Source of the DNA: Streptomyces tibetensis
GTDB taxonomy: Bacteria > Actinomycetota > Actinomycetes > Streptomycetales > Streptomycetaceae
Reading direction: 5' to 3'
Assembly: GCF_007655005.1 (NCBI RefSeq)
Contig: NZ_SZVW01000028.1
Coordinates: forward strand, 62,001-126,000
DNA: 64,000 nucleotides
This document shows positions 56,188-63,988 of the stretch, piece by piece. The position numbers and the translations under genes were made by a program. Numbering within the stretch: position 1 is the first letter of the stretch; every line of letters starts with the position of its first letter. Under the pieces are notes generated by a model that saw only the letters and a list, made by a program, of their open reading frames with translations, searched no databases and had not been told where the DNA came from.

Positions 56188-56625
56188 ATGTGGCGTGGCC
56201 TGATCGAGGCATCCGGAGCAGGACGGTCGTGCCCTCCGGCGGATCCCGCCGTCCTCCAGCGCGTCGAGCAGTCCCTCGGCCACCCCCTGCCTCCCGAGCT
56301 GAGCGCCCTGCTCCTGCAGACGGACGGCATCGAGGGCCCGTACGGCGAGGGCCTCGTCTGGCCCGCTGAACAGATCCTCAAGAACAACGAAACCTTCCGC
56401 ACCGACCCCCAGACCCGCTCGCTCTACCGACCGTTCGTCTCACTGCTGTTCATCGGTGACAACGGCGGGGGAGACCAGTTCGCGCTCCTACGGGCCTGCG
56501 AACGGGCCGACGTCCACGTCTGGGACCACGAGACGGACGAACGCAGCCCCGTGGCCCCGGACCTGGCCGGCTATGTGCGCAGGGCGCTGGAGAGCGGGGG
56601 AGAGGACTGGTACCGACAGCCCTAG
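56188..56625 (+). CDS. SMI1/KNR4 (SUKH) family protein, probable immunity protein
   Basis: 145 residues from ATG 56188; the longer frame from 56092 is a GC-rich extension. The SUKH pattern is clear: ADPAVLQRVEQSLGHPLPPELSALLLQTDGIEG, FVSLLFIGDNGGGDQFAL, and a final strand-helix with VHVWDHETDERSPVAPDLAGYV. SUKH proteins commonly act as immunity proteins for polymorphic nuclease or other toxins. It is divergent from cassette C, which lacks an obvious toxin domain, so it may protect against a toxin elsewhere or be an orphan immunity gene. Cytoplasmic. Confidence 0.85.
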   Translation: MWRGLIEASGAGRSCPPADPAVLQRVEQSLGHPLPPELSALLLQTDGIEGPYGEGLVWPAEQILKNNETFRTDPQTRSLYRPFVSLLFIGDNGGGDQFALLRACERADVHVWDHETDERSPVAPDLAGYVRRALESGGEDWYRQP

Positions 56626-57094
56626 CCCGGAGCGATGCCCTCCGGGACTGAGGCCGACGCCCGCGGACGTCACCCTCACGAGGGCATGAGCACATGAGGC
56701 CCGCCCGGCTTCGTGAGTGAATCGTGCAGGCATGATGGCCGACAAGTGACGAACCGCCCGCTCGGCAAGGGCCGTTGGGGTCGGTGGCGATTCGCTGGCG
56801 CACAGGGGGTGCCGGCATCCGGGGCTGGTCCTGGCCGGATTGAGCGGGGTCGACGTTGCAGATGGATAACAGGCCGCGCCCTGCGGCCCGTGGGGCCGGA
56901 CGTGTCTTGAGGGGCTTATGTGCGGCTGATACGGTGCGATGGCTTGACACTCACCCCCAGTGCTGGCTATTCGCCCAGGTCGGGCGAGTACGTCCGGCCC
57001 GTCCCGTACCTTTCCGTGCGGGCCGACGCGGGTGAAGTGTCCGAATTTGAAGGCACATGACAGACATCTTCTTGGGTGTACGGGGAGCGGTTGC
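56626..57094. other. Non-coding gap ahead of the Tad operon
   Basis: 469 bp without a supported gene. It contains the SUKH gene's 3' flank, some decayed-looking GC-rich sequence and, near its right half, the TTGACA promoter described separately. Nothing else stands out. Confidence 0.5.
56944..56973 (+). promoter_or_regulatory. Candidate housekeeping-type promoter of the Tad operon
   Basis: A perfect -35 TTGACA (56944-56949) is followed after 17-18 bases by CTATTC/TATTCG (56967-56973). This is the closest match to a sigma-HrdB-type promoter seen in the window. It would start transcription about 115 bp before the SAF gene. Confidence 0.5.
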
Positions 57095-57829
57095 GTGAAG
57101 ATCCAAGAGCGTACGGGGGCGGGCGCAGGTCGTTCCGCAGTTCCGGCTCAGCCGTCGGTCGGCGACCGGCTTCCCACCCCGCCTCGCGAGCGCAAACCGG
57201 CACTGGCCGCGCTCGCGGTGCTGCTGATCCTGGTGGGTGCGCTGGGTGCGACCATGCTCGTGCTCCAGGCCGGTGACCGCATCGAGGTCGTCAAGGTCAC
57301 GCAGGCCATCCCCGCGGGCGGGTCGGTGAACTCGTCGAACACGACCTCCGTCATGGTCGCCAAGGACGACAGCATCCACTACGTCGAGTACAGCCAGCTG
57401 AAGCAGCTGGAGAAGCTGAAGGCCGTCAACCCCATCCCCGCCGGAGTCGTGGCGGTCGGCGAGATGTTCGGCAGTGAAGCGGGTGTCGCCGCCGGCAAGG
57501 CCACCGTGGGCCTGTCCCTCAAGGCCGGCCAGTACCCGACCGGCATCAAGCAGGGCGACACCGTCGCGGCCTACCGCGTCAGCTCCGCCTCCGGCTCGTC
57601 CAACAGCAACAGCAACTCCTCGTCGTCGGCGTCCAGCAACTCCGTCATCGCCGACAGTGCCCGCGTCAGCTACGTCCCGGGCCCGAAGGACAGCGGCGAC
57701 GAAATCGTCGGCAGCACCAACCTGGCGGTCACCCTGACCGTCGACAGCGACAAGGCCGCCGACCTGGCCCAGGCCGCCTCCAACGGCGAGGTCGCTCTCG
57801 TCAAGGTCCCCGGTAACTCCGGCAACTAG
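57095..57829 (+). CDS. SAF-domain membrane protein (CpaB/RcpC-like) of the Tad pilus
   Basis: 244 residues from GTG 57095, with GGGGAG upstream. One membrane helix (PALAALAVLLILVGALGATMLV, residues ~34-55) is followed by the SAF-type beta-clip (IEVVKVTQAIPAGGSV, NPIPAGVVAVGEMFG) and a second beta region. A Ser/Asn-rich low-complexity stretch (SGSSNSNSNSSSSASSNS) interrupts it near residues 167-184. CpaB/RcpC proteins help build the Tad secretion channel. In actinobacteria without an outer membrane this form probably acts at the cytoplasmic membrane and wall. First gene of the Tad operon. Confidence 0.85.
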   Translation: MKIQERTGAGAGRSAVPAQPSVGDRLPTPPRERKPALAALAVLLILVGALGATMLVLQAGDRIEVVKVTQAIPAGGSVNSSNTTSVMVAKDDSIHYVEYSQLKQLEKLKAVNPIPAGVVAVGEMFGSEAGVAAGKATVGLSLKAGQYPTGIKQGDTVAAYRVSSASGSSNSNSNSSSSASSNSVIADSARVSYVPGPKDSGDEIVGSTNLAVTLTVDSDKAADLAQAASNGEVALVKVPGNSGN

Positions 57830-57846
57830 AAGGCGGCACTCGACCC

Positions 57847-58728
57847 ATGGCGCTCATCGCTCTCGCCGCCGACAAGGGTTCCCCCGGCGTCACCACCGCG
57901 GCCGTCGCACTCTCGGCGGTCTGGCCGCGGCGTGTCCTGCTCGCCGAGGCGGACCCGGCGGGCGGTGACCTCGTCTACCGCAGTGCCGCCGCGCACGGCG
58001 GCCCGCTCAACCCCAACACCGGCATGCTGTCCATCGCCGCCACCGCGCGCCGCGGCCTCGTGCCCGACCAGCTCTGGGACCACGTACAGCCGCTGAGCGG
58101 CGGGCTCGAGGTCCTCGTCGGGCTCGGGATCGCCGAACAGGCCGCCGGACTGGCGGGGTTGTGGCCGACCCTCGGGCACGCCTTCAACTCCCTCGCCGAC
58201 TCCCCGCACTCCGCCGCCGACGTCATCGCCGACTGCGGACGCATCAGCGGCGACACCCCGGCCGTCGAACTGTTCCCGCACGCCGCGCTCGTCCTGCTCG
58301 TCTCGCGCACCGAGCCCGAGGCCATCGCCCGTGTCCGCGACCGCGCCGCCGCCCTCGCGGGCAAGCTGCACGGCGGATCGCGCGGCGCCGCGAGCCTCGG
58401 CACCCCGATGATCGGCGTCGTCCTGATCGCCGACACCGGCACGGCCGGCAAGCTCGCCTCGCAGGTCAACGATATGCTGGTGCACGCCCAGACCGGCGCC
58501 CGCGTGGTCGGCACCCTCGCCGACGACCCGGCCGGCGCCGACCAGCTGGCCGGTCGTAAGCGCGGACGTCTCGACAAGTCACTGCTGATCCGCTCGGCCC
58601 GCAAGGTCGCCGCCGACCTCTACCAGCAGTACGGCGCCGCCTGGGCCGCCTCCGCCCAGGCCAACCAGGCCCACCACGCCCCGCACGCCCCGGGCCAGAT
58701 GCAGGGCCACGCGGGGGCCGGCGCATGA
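57847..58728 (+). CDS. CpaE/TadZ-like MinD-family protein with a degenerate Walker A
   Basis: 293 residues. The fold is that of ParA/MinD ATPases (MALIALAADKGSPGVTTAAVAL, VLLAEADPAGGD, VIADCGRISGDTP, LLVSRTEPEAIARVRDRAAAL). The deviant Walker A normally reads KGG-x-GKT; here it is KGSPGVTT, so the P-loop lysine of GKT is replaced by Val, while the signature lysine stays. ATP hydrolysis is doubtful. TadZ/CpaE proteins place the pilus machine at the pole. The protein lacks the receiver-like N-terminal domain found in many CpaE. It overlaps the TadA gene by four bases (ATGA). Confidence 0.85.
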   Translation: MALIALAADKGSPGVTTAAVALSAVWPRRVLLAEADPAGGDLVYRSAAAHGGPLNPNTGMLSIAATARRGLVPDQLWDHVQPLSGGLEVLVGLGIAEQAAGLAGLWPTLGHAFNSLADSPHSAADVIADCGRISGDTPAVELFPHAALVLLVSRTEPEAIARVRDRAAALAGKLHGGSRGAASLGTPMIGVVLIADTGTAGKLASQVNDMLVHAQTGARVVGTLADDPAGADQLAGRKRGRLDKSLLIRSARKVAADLYQQYGAAWAASAQANQAHHAPHAPGQMQGHAGAGA

Positions 58729-60032
58729 CCGCTGTCGACCACCAGTTGGTCAAGCGGTTCCGCCAGGACGCCGGCGACCGCATCGCCGAACAGCGCCGGC
58801 AGGACCAGGTCGCGGGCGTCACCCCGATGTCCACGGAGGACGAACGGCAGTACGCCCGCGCCGTCATAGCCCAGATCCTGGAGGAGTACGCCCGCGCCGA
58901 GATCAACGCGGGCCGTACGCCGCTGGACGCCGAGACCGAGGAGCAGTACGCGGCCGCCGTGCACGCCGCGCTGTTCGGTGTCGGCCGGCTCCAGCCGCTG
59001 CTGGACAACCCCGAGGTCGAGAACATCGACATCAACGGCTGCGACCAGGTGTTCATCGGCTACGCCGACGGCCGCGAGGTGCAGGGCGACCCCGTCGCCG
59101 AGACCGACGAGGAGCTCATCGAGCTCATCCAGGTCCTCGGCGCGTACTCCGGTCTCTCCTCCCGGCCCTTCGACTCCGCCAACCCGCAGCTCGACCTGCG
59201 TCTGCCCGACGGTTCGCGTCTGTCGGCCGTCATGGACGTCACCCGGCGCCCCGCCCTGTCCATCCGCCGCGCGCGCATGGGCAAGGTGTTCATCTCCGAC
59301 CTCGTCGGCAACGGCACCCTGTCGCCCGAGGTCGCCCACTTCATGGCCTGCGCGGTCCGCGCCCGCAAGAACATCATGATCGCCGGGGCCACCAACGCCG
59401 GCAAGACCACGCTCCTGCGCGCCCTCGCCAACGAGATCCCGCCGCACGAGCGCCTCATCACCGTCGAACGAGCCCTGGAGCTCGGCCTCGACACCTTCCC
59501 CGACCTGCACCCCAACGTCGTCGCCTTCGAGGAGCGCCTGCCCAACTCCGAGGGTCAGGGCACCATTTCGATGGCGGAACTGGTGCGGCGCTCGCTGCGT
59601 ATGAACCCCTCCCGCGTCATCGTGGGTGAGGTCCTCGGCGACGAGATCGTCACCATGCTCAACGCCATGTCGCAGGGCAACGACGGCTCCCTGTCCACGA
59701 TCCACGCCAACAGCTCGCACGAGGTCTTCAACCGTATTTCCACCTACGCGCTGCAGGCGACGGAACGGCTGCCCATCGAGGCCAGCCAGATGCTGATCGC
59801 GGGCGCGGTCAACTTCGTCGTCTTCATCCAGCGACGCAACAACTACGGCAGCGGCGGACGCCTCCAGCGCATGGTCACCTCGGTCCGTGAGGTCAACGGC
59901 GTCGACGGACGCGTGCTGTCCAGCGAGGTGTTCGCGGAGGCCCCCGACGGCCGGATCGTGCCGCACGCCCCCATAGCCTGCCTGGAGGAACTGATGGCAC
60001 ACGGCTACCGGCCGACCGGGACCTGGGGGTGA
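58725..60032 (+). CDS. tadA: TadA/CpaF-type secretion ATPase
   Basis: 435 residues, ATGA overlap with the previous gene. It has the type II/IV secretion ATPase plan: an N-terminal helical domain (RQYARAVIAQILEEYARAEIN), LLDNPEVENIDINGCDQVFI, Walker A GATNAGKTTLLRAL near residue 222, the Asp box ERLITVERALELGLD, Walker B RVIVGEVLGDEIVTMLNAM near 303, and the His box STIHANSSHEVFNRI near 327. It powers pilin assembly by the TadB/TadC platform at the cytoplasmic membrane. Confidence 0.94.
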   Translation: MTAVDHQLVKRFRQDAGDRIAEQRRQDQVAGVTPMSTEDERQYARAVIAQILEEYARAEINAGRTPLDAETEEQYAAAVHAALFGVGRLQPLLDNPEVENIDINGCDQVFIGYADGREVQGDPVAETDEELIELIQVLGAYSGLSSRPFDSANPQLDLRLPDGSRLSAVMDVTRRPALSIRRARMGKVFISDLVGNGTLSPEVAHFMACAVRARKNIMIAGATNAGKTTLLRALANEIPPHERLITVERALELGLDTFPDLHPNVVAFEERLPNSEGQGTISMAELVRRSLRMNPSRVIVGEVLGDEIVTMLNAMSQGNDGSLSTIHANSSHEVFNRISTYALQATERLPIEASQMLIAGAVNFVVFIQRRNNYGSGGRLQRMVTSVREVNGVDGRVLSSEVFAEAPDGRIVPHAPIACLEELMAHGYRPTGTWG

Positions 60033-60039
60033 GCCGGGA

Positions 60040-61029
60040 ATGACCACGAACCTCGCGGCACTCGGCTCGCTCGGCTCCATGGGCGGCCTGTTCTCCACCA
60101 CCGTCCTGTACTCGATAGGCAGCGGCGTCGCCGTCGGCGGCGGACTCGCCCTCCTCCTCATCGCCGTACGCGGGCTGCCCGCCAAGCCCGACCACGAGAA
60201 GCAGAAGGCCGCCGAGCGGGCGAGCGAACTGATCCGCTTCGCCGGCCAGCGCGGCTCGCTCGCCGCCATCGTCGGCCTGGTCGTCCTCGTCCTCACCCGC
60301 TGGGCCGTCGCGGGCATCGCGGCCGGTGTCCTCGTCTTCTTCTGGGACCGCCTGTTCGGCGGCGCCGGTGAGGAACGGGCCGCCATGCGCCGCGTGGAGG
60401 CCCTGGCCTCCTGGACGGAGTCGCTGCGCGACACCATCGCCGGCGCCGTCGGCCTGGAGCAGGCCATCCCGGCCTCCGCCCGCGCCGCGGCCCCCGTCCT
60501 GCGGCCCCACCTCGACGCCCTCGTCGACCGGCTGCGCGCCCGCACCCCGCTGCCCGAGGCGCTCCAGCACCTCGCTGACGAGATCGACGACGCCTCCGCC
60601 GACATCATCGTCGCGGCCCTCATCCTCAACGCCCGCCTGCGCGGCCCGGGTCTGCGCCAAGTGCTGGGCGCCCTGGCCAAGTCGGCCCGCGAGGAGGTCG
60701 ACATGCGCCAGCGGGTCATGGCCCAGCGCGCATCGACCCGCAGGTCCGTGCAGATCGTCGTCGCGGTCTCGATCGCCTTCGTCCTCGGCCTGTCGATCTT
60801 CAACCGCGACTTCGTCGCGCCGTACGGAACGGCCGTCGGCCAGCTCGTCCTGGCCTGCGTCTGCGGCCTGTTCGCGCTCGGCTTCTGGTGGCTGCGCAAG
60901 CTGTCCACCATCGAGACGCCCGAGCGCTTCCTCGTCCGCGACGAGGCCTCCGTCCAGTTCGTCCGTCCCAGGACGCCGTCAGCGGCGCAGTCCCAGCAGC
61001 GACTGCCGCAGGAAGAGGGGGCGCGCTGA
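60040..61029 (+). CDS. tadB: TadB-type pilus platform protein (GspF family)
   Basis: 329 residues. Membrane helices at the start (TVLYSIGSGVAVGGGLALLLIAV) and near residue 70-105 (LAAIVGLVVLVLTRWAVAGIAAGVLVFF) frame the GspF cytoplasmic domain (ERAAMRRVEALASWTESLRDTIAGAVGLEQAI, DEIDDASADIIVAALILNARLRGPGL). Two further helices lie near the end (IVVAVSIAFVLGLSIF, LVLACVCGLFALGFWWL). It forms the inner-membrane platform with TadC. It begins 7 bp after tadA, and its stop overlaps tadC (TGATG). Confidence 0.92.
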   Translation: MTTNLAALGSLGSMGGLFSTTVLYSIGSGVAVGGGLALLLIAVRGLPAKPDHEKQKAAERASELIRFAGQRGSLAAIVGLVVLVLTRWAVAGIAAGVLVFFWDRLFGGAGEERAAMRRVEALASWTESLRDTIAGAVGLEQAIPASARAAAPVLRPHLDALVDRLRARTPLPEALQHLADEIDDASADIIVAALILNARLRGPGLRQVLGALAKSAREEVDMRQRVMAQRASTRRSVQIVVAVSIAFVLGLSIFNRDFVAPYGTAVGQLVLACVCGLFALGFWWLRKLSTIETPERFLVRDEASVQFVRPRTPSAAQSQQRLPQEEGAR

Positions 61030-61952
61030 TGGACCTCACGATGCCGCTCGTCGTCGGCGCCGTCATCGGCCTGGGCATCTACGCCCTCGTCCGCGCCCTC
61101 ATGCCCAGCAAGCGCAGCGCGATCTCACAGGTCGCGCGGATCGACGCGATGCGAGCCCGCGGCTCGGCCTACGAGTCGGCCCGCGTGGAGCGGGAGAAGG
61201 GCCGCCTGGGCGCGCTGCGCGCCGAAGTCGGCCTGCGCGTCTCGGAGTTCTACCTCCAGCAGGGATGGGAGCAGCGCTCGCTGCGCGCGGACCTGGCGGT
61301 GCTGGACCGCAGCTGGGAGAAGTTCCTGGCGACGAAGGTGCTGCTGGGCGTGGCCGGTCTGTTCTTCGGTCCGTTCCTGTTCGCCATCGTCTACACGCTG
61401 GGCTTCGGCAGGAGCCCGATCATCCCCGTCTGGCTGGCGCTGCTCTTCGCTGTGATCTTCTTCTTCCTGCCCGACCTGGAGGTGCGGCGGGACGCCGCCG
61501 ACAAGAGGCGCGACCTGCGGCGGGTGATCGGCGCCTATCTCGACCTGGTGTCGATGAGCCTCGCCGGCGGACGCGGTCTGCCCGAGGCGCTCATGGCGGC
61601 GGCCGAGATCTCCGACGGCTGGGCCAACCAGCGCATCCGCAACGCCCTGTCCGACGCCCGCATCACCGGCGTCAGCCAGTGGCAGGCCCTCGGCGCGCTG
61701 GGCGAGGAGATCGGCGTGGAGGAGCTGAAGGACCTCTCCGCCTCCCTGGCCCTGGTCGCGGACGACGGTGCGAAGGTCCGCGAGTCCCTCGCCTCCCGCG
61801 CCGAGACCATGCGGCACCGCGAACTCGCCGAGATCGAGGGCAGCGCGGGCGAGAAGTCCCAGTCGATGCTCGTGGCACAGCTGCTGCTGTGCGCCGGGTT
61901 CCTGGTGTTCCTGATCTTTCCGGCGGCGATGCGGGTGTTCCAGGTGCAGTGA
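61029..61952 (+). CDS. tadC: TadC-type pilus platform protein (GspF family)
   Basis: 307 residues from ATG 61029 (TGATG overlap). Helices at the start (VVGAVIGLGIYALVRALM), in the middle (VLLGVAGLFFGPFLFAIVYTLGFG, IIPVWLALLFAVIFFFLPDL) and at the end (LVAQLLLCAGFLVFLIFPAAM) surround the GspF domain: LRRVIGAYLDLVSMSLAGGRGLPEALMAAAEI and AETMRHRELAEIEGSAGEKSQSM. Partner of TadB and TadA in the pilus motor. Confidence 0.92.
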   Translation: MDLTMPLVVGAVIGLGIYALVRALMPSKRSAISQVARIDAMRARGSAYESARVEREKGRLGALRAEVGLRVSEFYLQQGWEQRSLRADLAVLDRSWEKFLATKVLLGVAGLFFGPFLFAIVYTLGFGRSPIIPVWLALLFAVIFFFLPDLEVRRDAADKRRDLRRVIGAYLDLVSMSLAGGRGLPEALMAAAEISDGWANQRIRNALSDARITGVSQWQALGALGEEIGVEELKDLSASLALVADDGAKVRESLASRAETMRHRELAEIEGSAGEKSQSMLVAQLLLCAGFLVFLIFPAAMRVFQVQ

Positions 61953-62030
61953 GCCTCGCAGTGAGCTCGCAGTGAGCGACCTTCACAACTCCAGAACCTC
62001 CGTGACCTGATTTCGAAAGGACAAGACGTC

Positions 62031-62282
62031 ATGAACGGACGTAACTTCCACACCGGCATCCCCGCCGTGGACTTCCTCGTCACCTTCCTCCAGGCCCGCA
62101 CCGAGCGGGCCCGCTCCGGCGAGCTGGACCGTGGTGCCTCCGCGGTCGAGTGGGTCATCATCTCCGCGGTCGTCGTGGCGATCGTGGGTGTCGTGGCCGC
62201 CATCATCAACGCCGCGCTCAGCGAGGGCGCCAACAAGGTCGGCGACTGCATCAAGGGCGCCGACGCGGGCAAGACCTGCTGA
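62031..62282 (+). CDS. Flp-type pilin
   Basis: 83 residues from ATG 62031, with CGAAAGGAC upstream. The leader is long (about 35 residues, FHTGIPAVDFLVTFLQARTERAR). The prepilin peptidase site is RG|ASAVEW, with glycine before the cut and Glu at +5. The hydrophobic helix VIISAVVVAIVGVVAAII and a short tail with two cysteines (DCIKGADAGKTC) follow, which could form a C-terminal disulfide. It is the likely major subunit of the Tad pilus. Confidence 0.85.
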   Translation: MNGRNFHTGIPAVDFLVTFLQARTERARSGELDRGASAVEWVIISAVVVAIVGVVAAIINAALSEGANKVGDCIKGADAGKTC

Positions 62283-62325
62283 TCGCCTCACGAGCATCGG
62301 GAGCAGGGGCAACGGGGTTCACGGG

Positions 62326-62787
62326 ATGCCGGCAGACGTCAGCAGACGGGTACGCCGCTGGGCGCGGGCCGCACGGAAACGGGCGGCCACCCGCGGCGAT
62401 TCAGGCATGACCGCGATCGAGTTCGTGCTGCTCACCCCGGTCCTGTTCTTCATGATCTTCGCGACCGTGCAGTTCGCCCTGTACTTCTTCGCGGACCACG
62501 TAGCCCAGGCGGCGGCCCAGGCCGGAGCCCGCAAGGCCCGGGCCACGGCCGACGAACAGCCGGGCGCGTGGCGGGGCGAGGCACGGGACGTGGTGGACAG
62601 CTACATCCAGCAGCTGGGCCCGCAGTTGGTGCTGTCCCCGGACGTGACGATGCTGCAGCCCGAGCAGAACACGGTGGGCGTGGAGATCGCGGCCCGGGTC
62701 CCGACGGTGTTTCCCGGGCTGGATCTGACGGTGCACGCCCAGTCGGCGGGGCCGGTGGAGCGGTTCGTCCAGGAAGAGGGCAACTGA
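62326..62787 (+). CDS. TadE-like pseudopilin 1
   Basis: 153 residues from ATG 62326. A basic leader (SRRVRRWARAARKRAATRGD) precedes the prepilin cleavage motif SG|MTAIEF (Glu at +5) and the membrane helix VLLTPVLFFMIFATVQFALYFF. The TadE family helix DHVAQAAAQAGARKARA and a beta-rich C-terminus follow. The helix is the N-terminal spine of a pseudopilin. It is followed directly by the second TadE-like gene. Confidence 0.87.
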   Translation: MPADVSRRVRRWARAARKRAATRGDSGMTAIEFVLLTPVLFFMIFATVQFALYFFADHVAQAAAQAGARKARATADEQPGAWRGEARDVVDSYIQQLGPQLVLSPDVTMLQPEQNTVGVEIAARVPTVFPGLDLTVHAQSAGPVERFVQEEGN

Positions 62788-63216
62788 ATGTCCGTCCCTC
62801 CTCTCCTGAAGCGCGGCCGGGCTGCGGACGACAGCGGTCTGTCCACCGTCGAAGTCGTCATCCTCGCACCGGTGATGATCCTGTTCATCCTGGTCCTGGT
62901 GGCCTTCGGCCAGCTCGTGGACGGCCGCGGAGCGCTTGACGGCGCGGCCAGGGACGCGGCCCGCGCGGGTTCGATCCAGAAGGACCACGCGACGGCGATG
63001 GCCGAGGCCAAGAAGGCCGCCGAGGCCAACCTGGCGGACGTCTGCTCGGGCCCGGTGAACGTCAAGCAGACCAGCCAGGGTTTCGAACCGGACACCATCT
63101 TCACGGTCGAGGTGAGCTGCCAGGTGCGGGGTCTTGCCATGCTCGGCCTCGACGTCCCGACGACGCTGTCGGCGAGCTTCAGCTCCCCGCTCGACCCGTT
63201 CCGGAGGTCGGTGTGA
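62788..63216 (+). CDS. TadE-like pseudopilin 2
   Basis: 142 residues from ATG 62788, immediately after the previous stop. The cleavage motif SG|LSTVEV (Glu at +5) lies near residue 17, followed by the helix VILAPVMILFILVLVAFGQLV and the TadE signature ALDGAARDAARAGSIQ. Two cysteines (VCSGPVNV and VSCQVRGL) may pair in the extracellular domain. Its stop overlaps the TadG-like gene (GTGA). Confidence 0.87.
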   Translation: MSVPPLLKRGRAADDSGLSTVEVVILAPVMILFILVLVAFGQLVDGRGALDGAARDAARAGSIQKDHATAMAEAKKAAEANLADVCSGPVNVKQTSQGFEPDTIFTVEVSCQVRGLAMLGLDVPTTLSASFSSPLDPFRRSV

Positions 63217-63683
63217 GGCACCTGCGGTCCTCCTGGCGGTCGTGGTGGGCGGCCCGTGGCGCGCGTCTGGACGACCGCGGCTCCGGTGCCGGCGCGGTCA
63301 TCATCTTCACGCTCGTCTTCCTCTCCCTCTCCGCGTTCGTCATCGACGGCGGGCTGTCCATCTCCAAGCGTGAACGCGCCGCCGACATCGCCGAACAGGC
63401 CGCGCGCTACGCCGCCCAGGACATCGACCGCGACGCCCTCTACGAGAACGAGGGCGGCCCCGCCCCCATCAACTTCGAGAACTGCAACGCCCGCGTGAAG
63501 GCGTTCGCCCGCGAGATGGACATGACGGGCGCGGACATCGGCGCGACCCACTGCGTGGCGGCGAACGCCCAGCAGGTCGAGGTCGAGGTGCAGCTCACGT
63601 ACTCACCCGTCTTCACGGGGATGTTCTACGGCGGTGACGTGGTGGTCCACGGGCAGGCGGTGGCGGAGAACGAGGTCGGCTGA
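63213..63683 (+). CDS. TadG-like protein with Tad N-terminal helix
   Basis: 156 residues from GTG 63213, overlapping the previous stop. A basic Trp-rich leader precedes DRGSGAGAVIIFTLVFLSLSAFVIDGGLSISKRERAADIAEQAARYAAQDID, which is the TadG-type start (DRG-x-G-A-x-A, helix, D-G-G, then A-D-x-A-x-x-A-A). Here the position equivalent to Glu +5 is not Glu. A short beta domain with two cysteines (ENCNARV and THCVAAN) follows; it is much shorter than classic TadG. Last complete gene of the Tad operon in this window. Confidence 0.83.
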   Translation: MRHLRSSWRSWWAARGARLDDRGSGAGAVIIFTLVFLSLSAFVIDGGLSISKRERAADIAEQAARYAAQDIDRDALYENEGGPAPINFENCNARVKAFAREMDMTGADIGATHCVAANAQQVEVEVQLTYSPVFTGMFYGGDVVVHGQAVAENEVG

Positions 63684-63988
63684 GCCGGTCCGGAACATCC
63701 CGCGAATCTGCACAGCGTTCACCGTGAGGTCGGGACGGGGTGGGGAAGCAGCCCGGCCCGGACCGTTTCCCGCCCCGCGGACTGCATTCCTGTATCGCGA
63801 AACGGCAGAAGGTGTGAAGGCCGCGAGGCTGCCGGTGACCGAATGGTCACACCCATGAATTCGCCCGTTGCTTTCCGTCCGCTTTCCCATCCACGGACTG
63901 GGCACTGACTGGCCGCCCCTACTCCGGCGTGCTTGGATCATTCACGCTCGAGCAAGTGAAATGAATGAAACGAAGGGAACCGCCCCCC
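63684..63988. other. Gap after the Tad operon
   Basis: 305 bp without a supported gene. It contains a ribosome site-like GAAGGGAA near 63972 ahead of an ATG at 63989, and somewhat AT-richer sequence at 63900-63970 that may hold a promoter. No strong hairpin was found after the TadG-like gene. Confidence 0.45.

Noticed and set aside
29590..56625. Insertion sequence or integrase explaining the T7SS island
   Set aside because: No transposase, integrase or flanking tRNA or direct-repeat pair could be recognised in the window; the island's origin rests only on composition and decayed genes.
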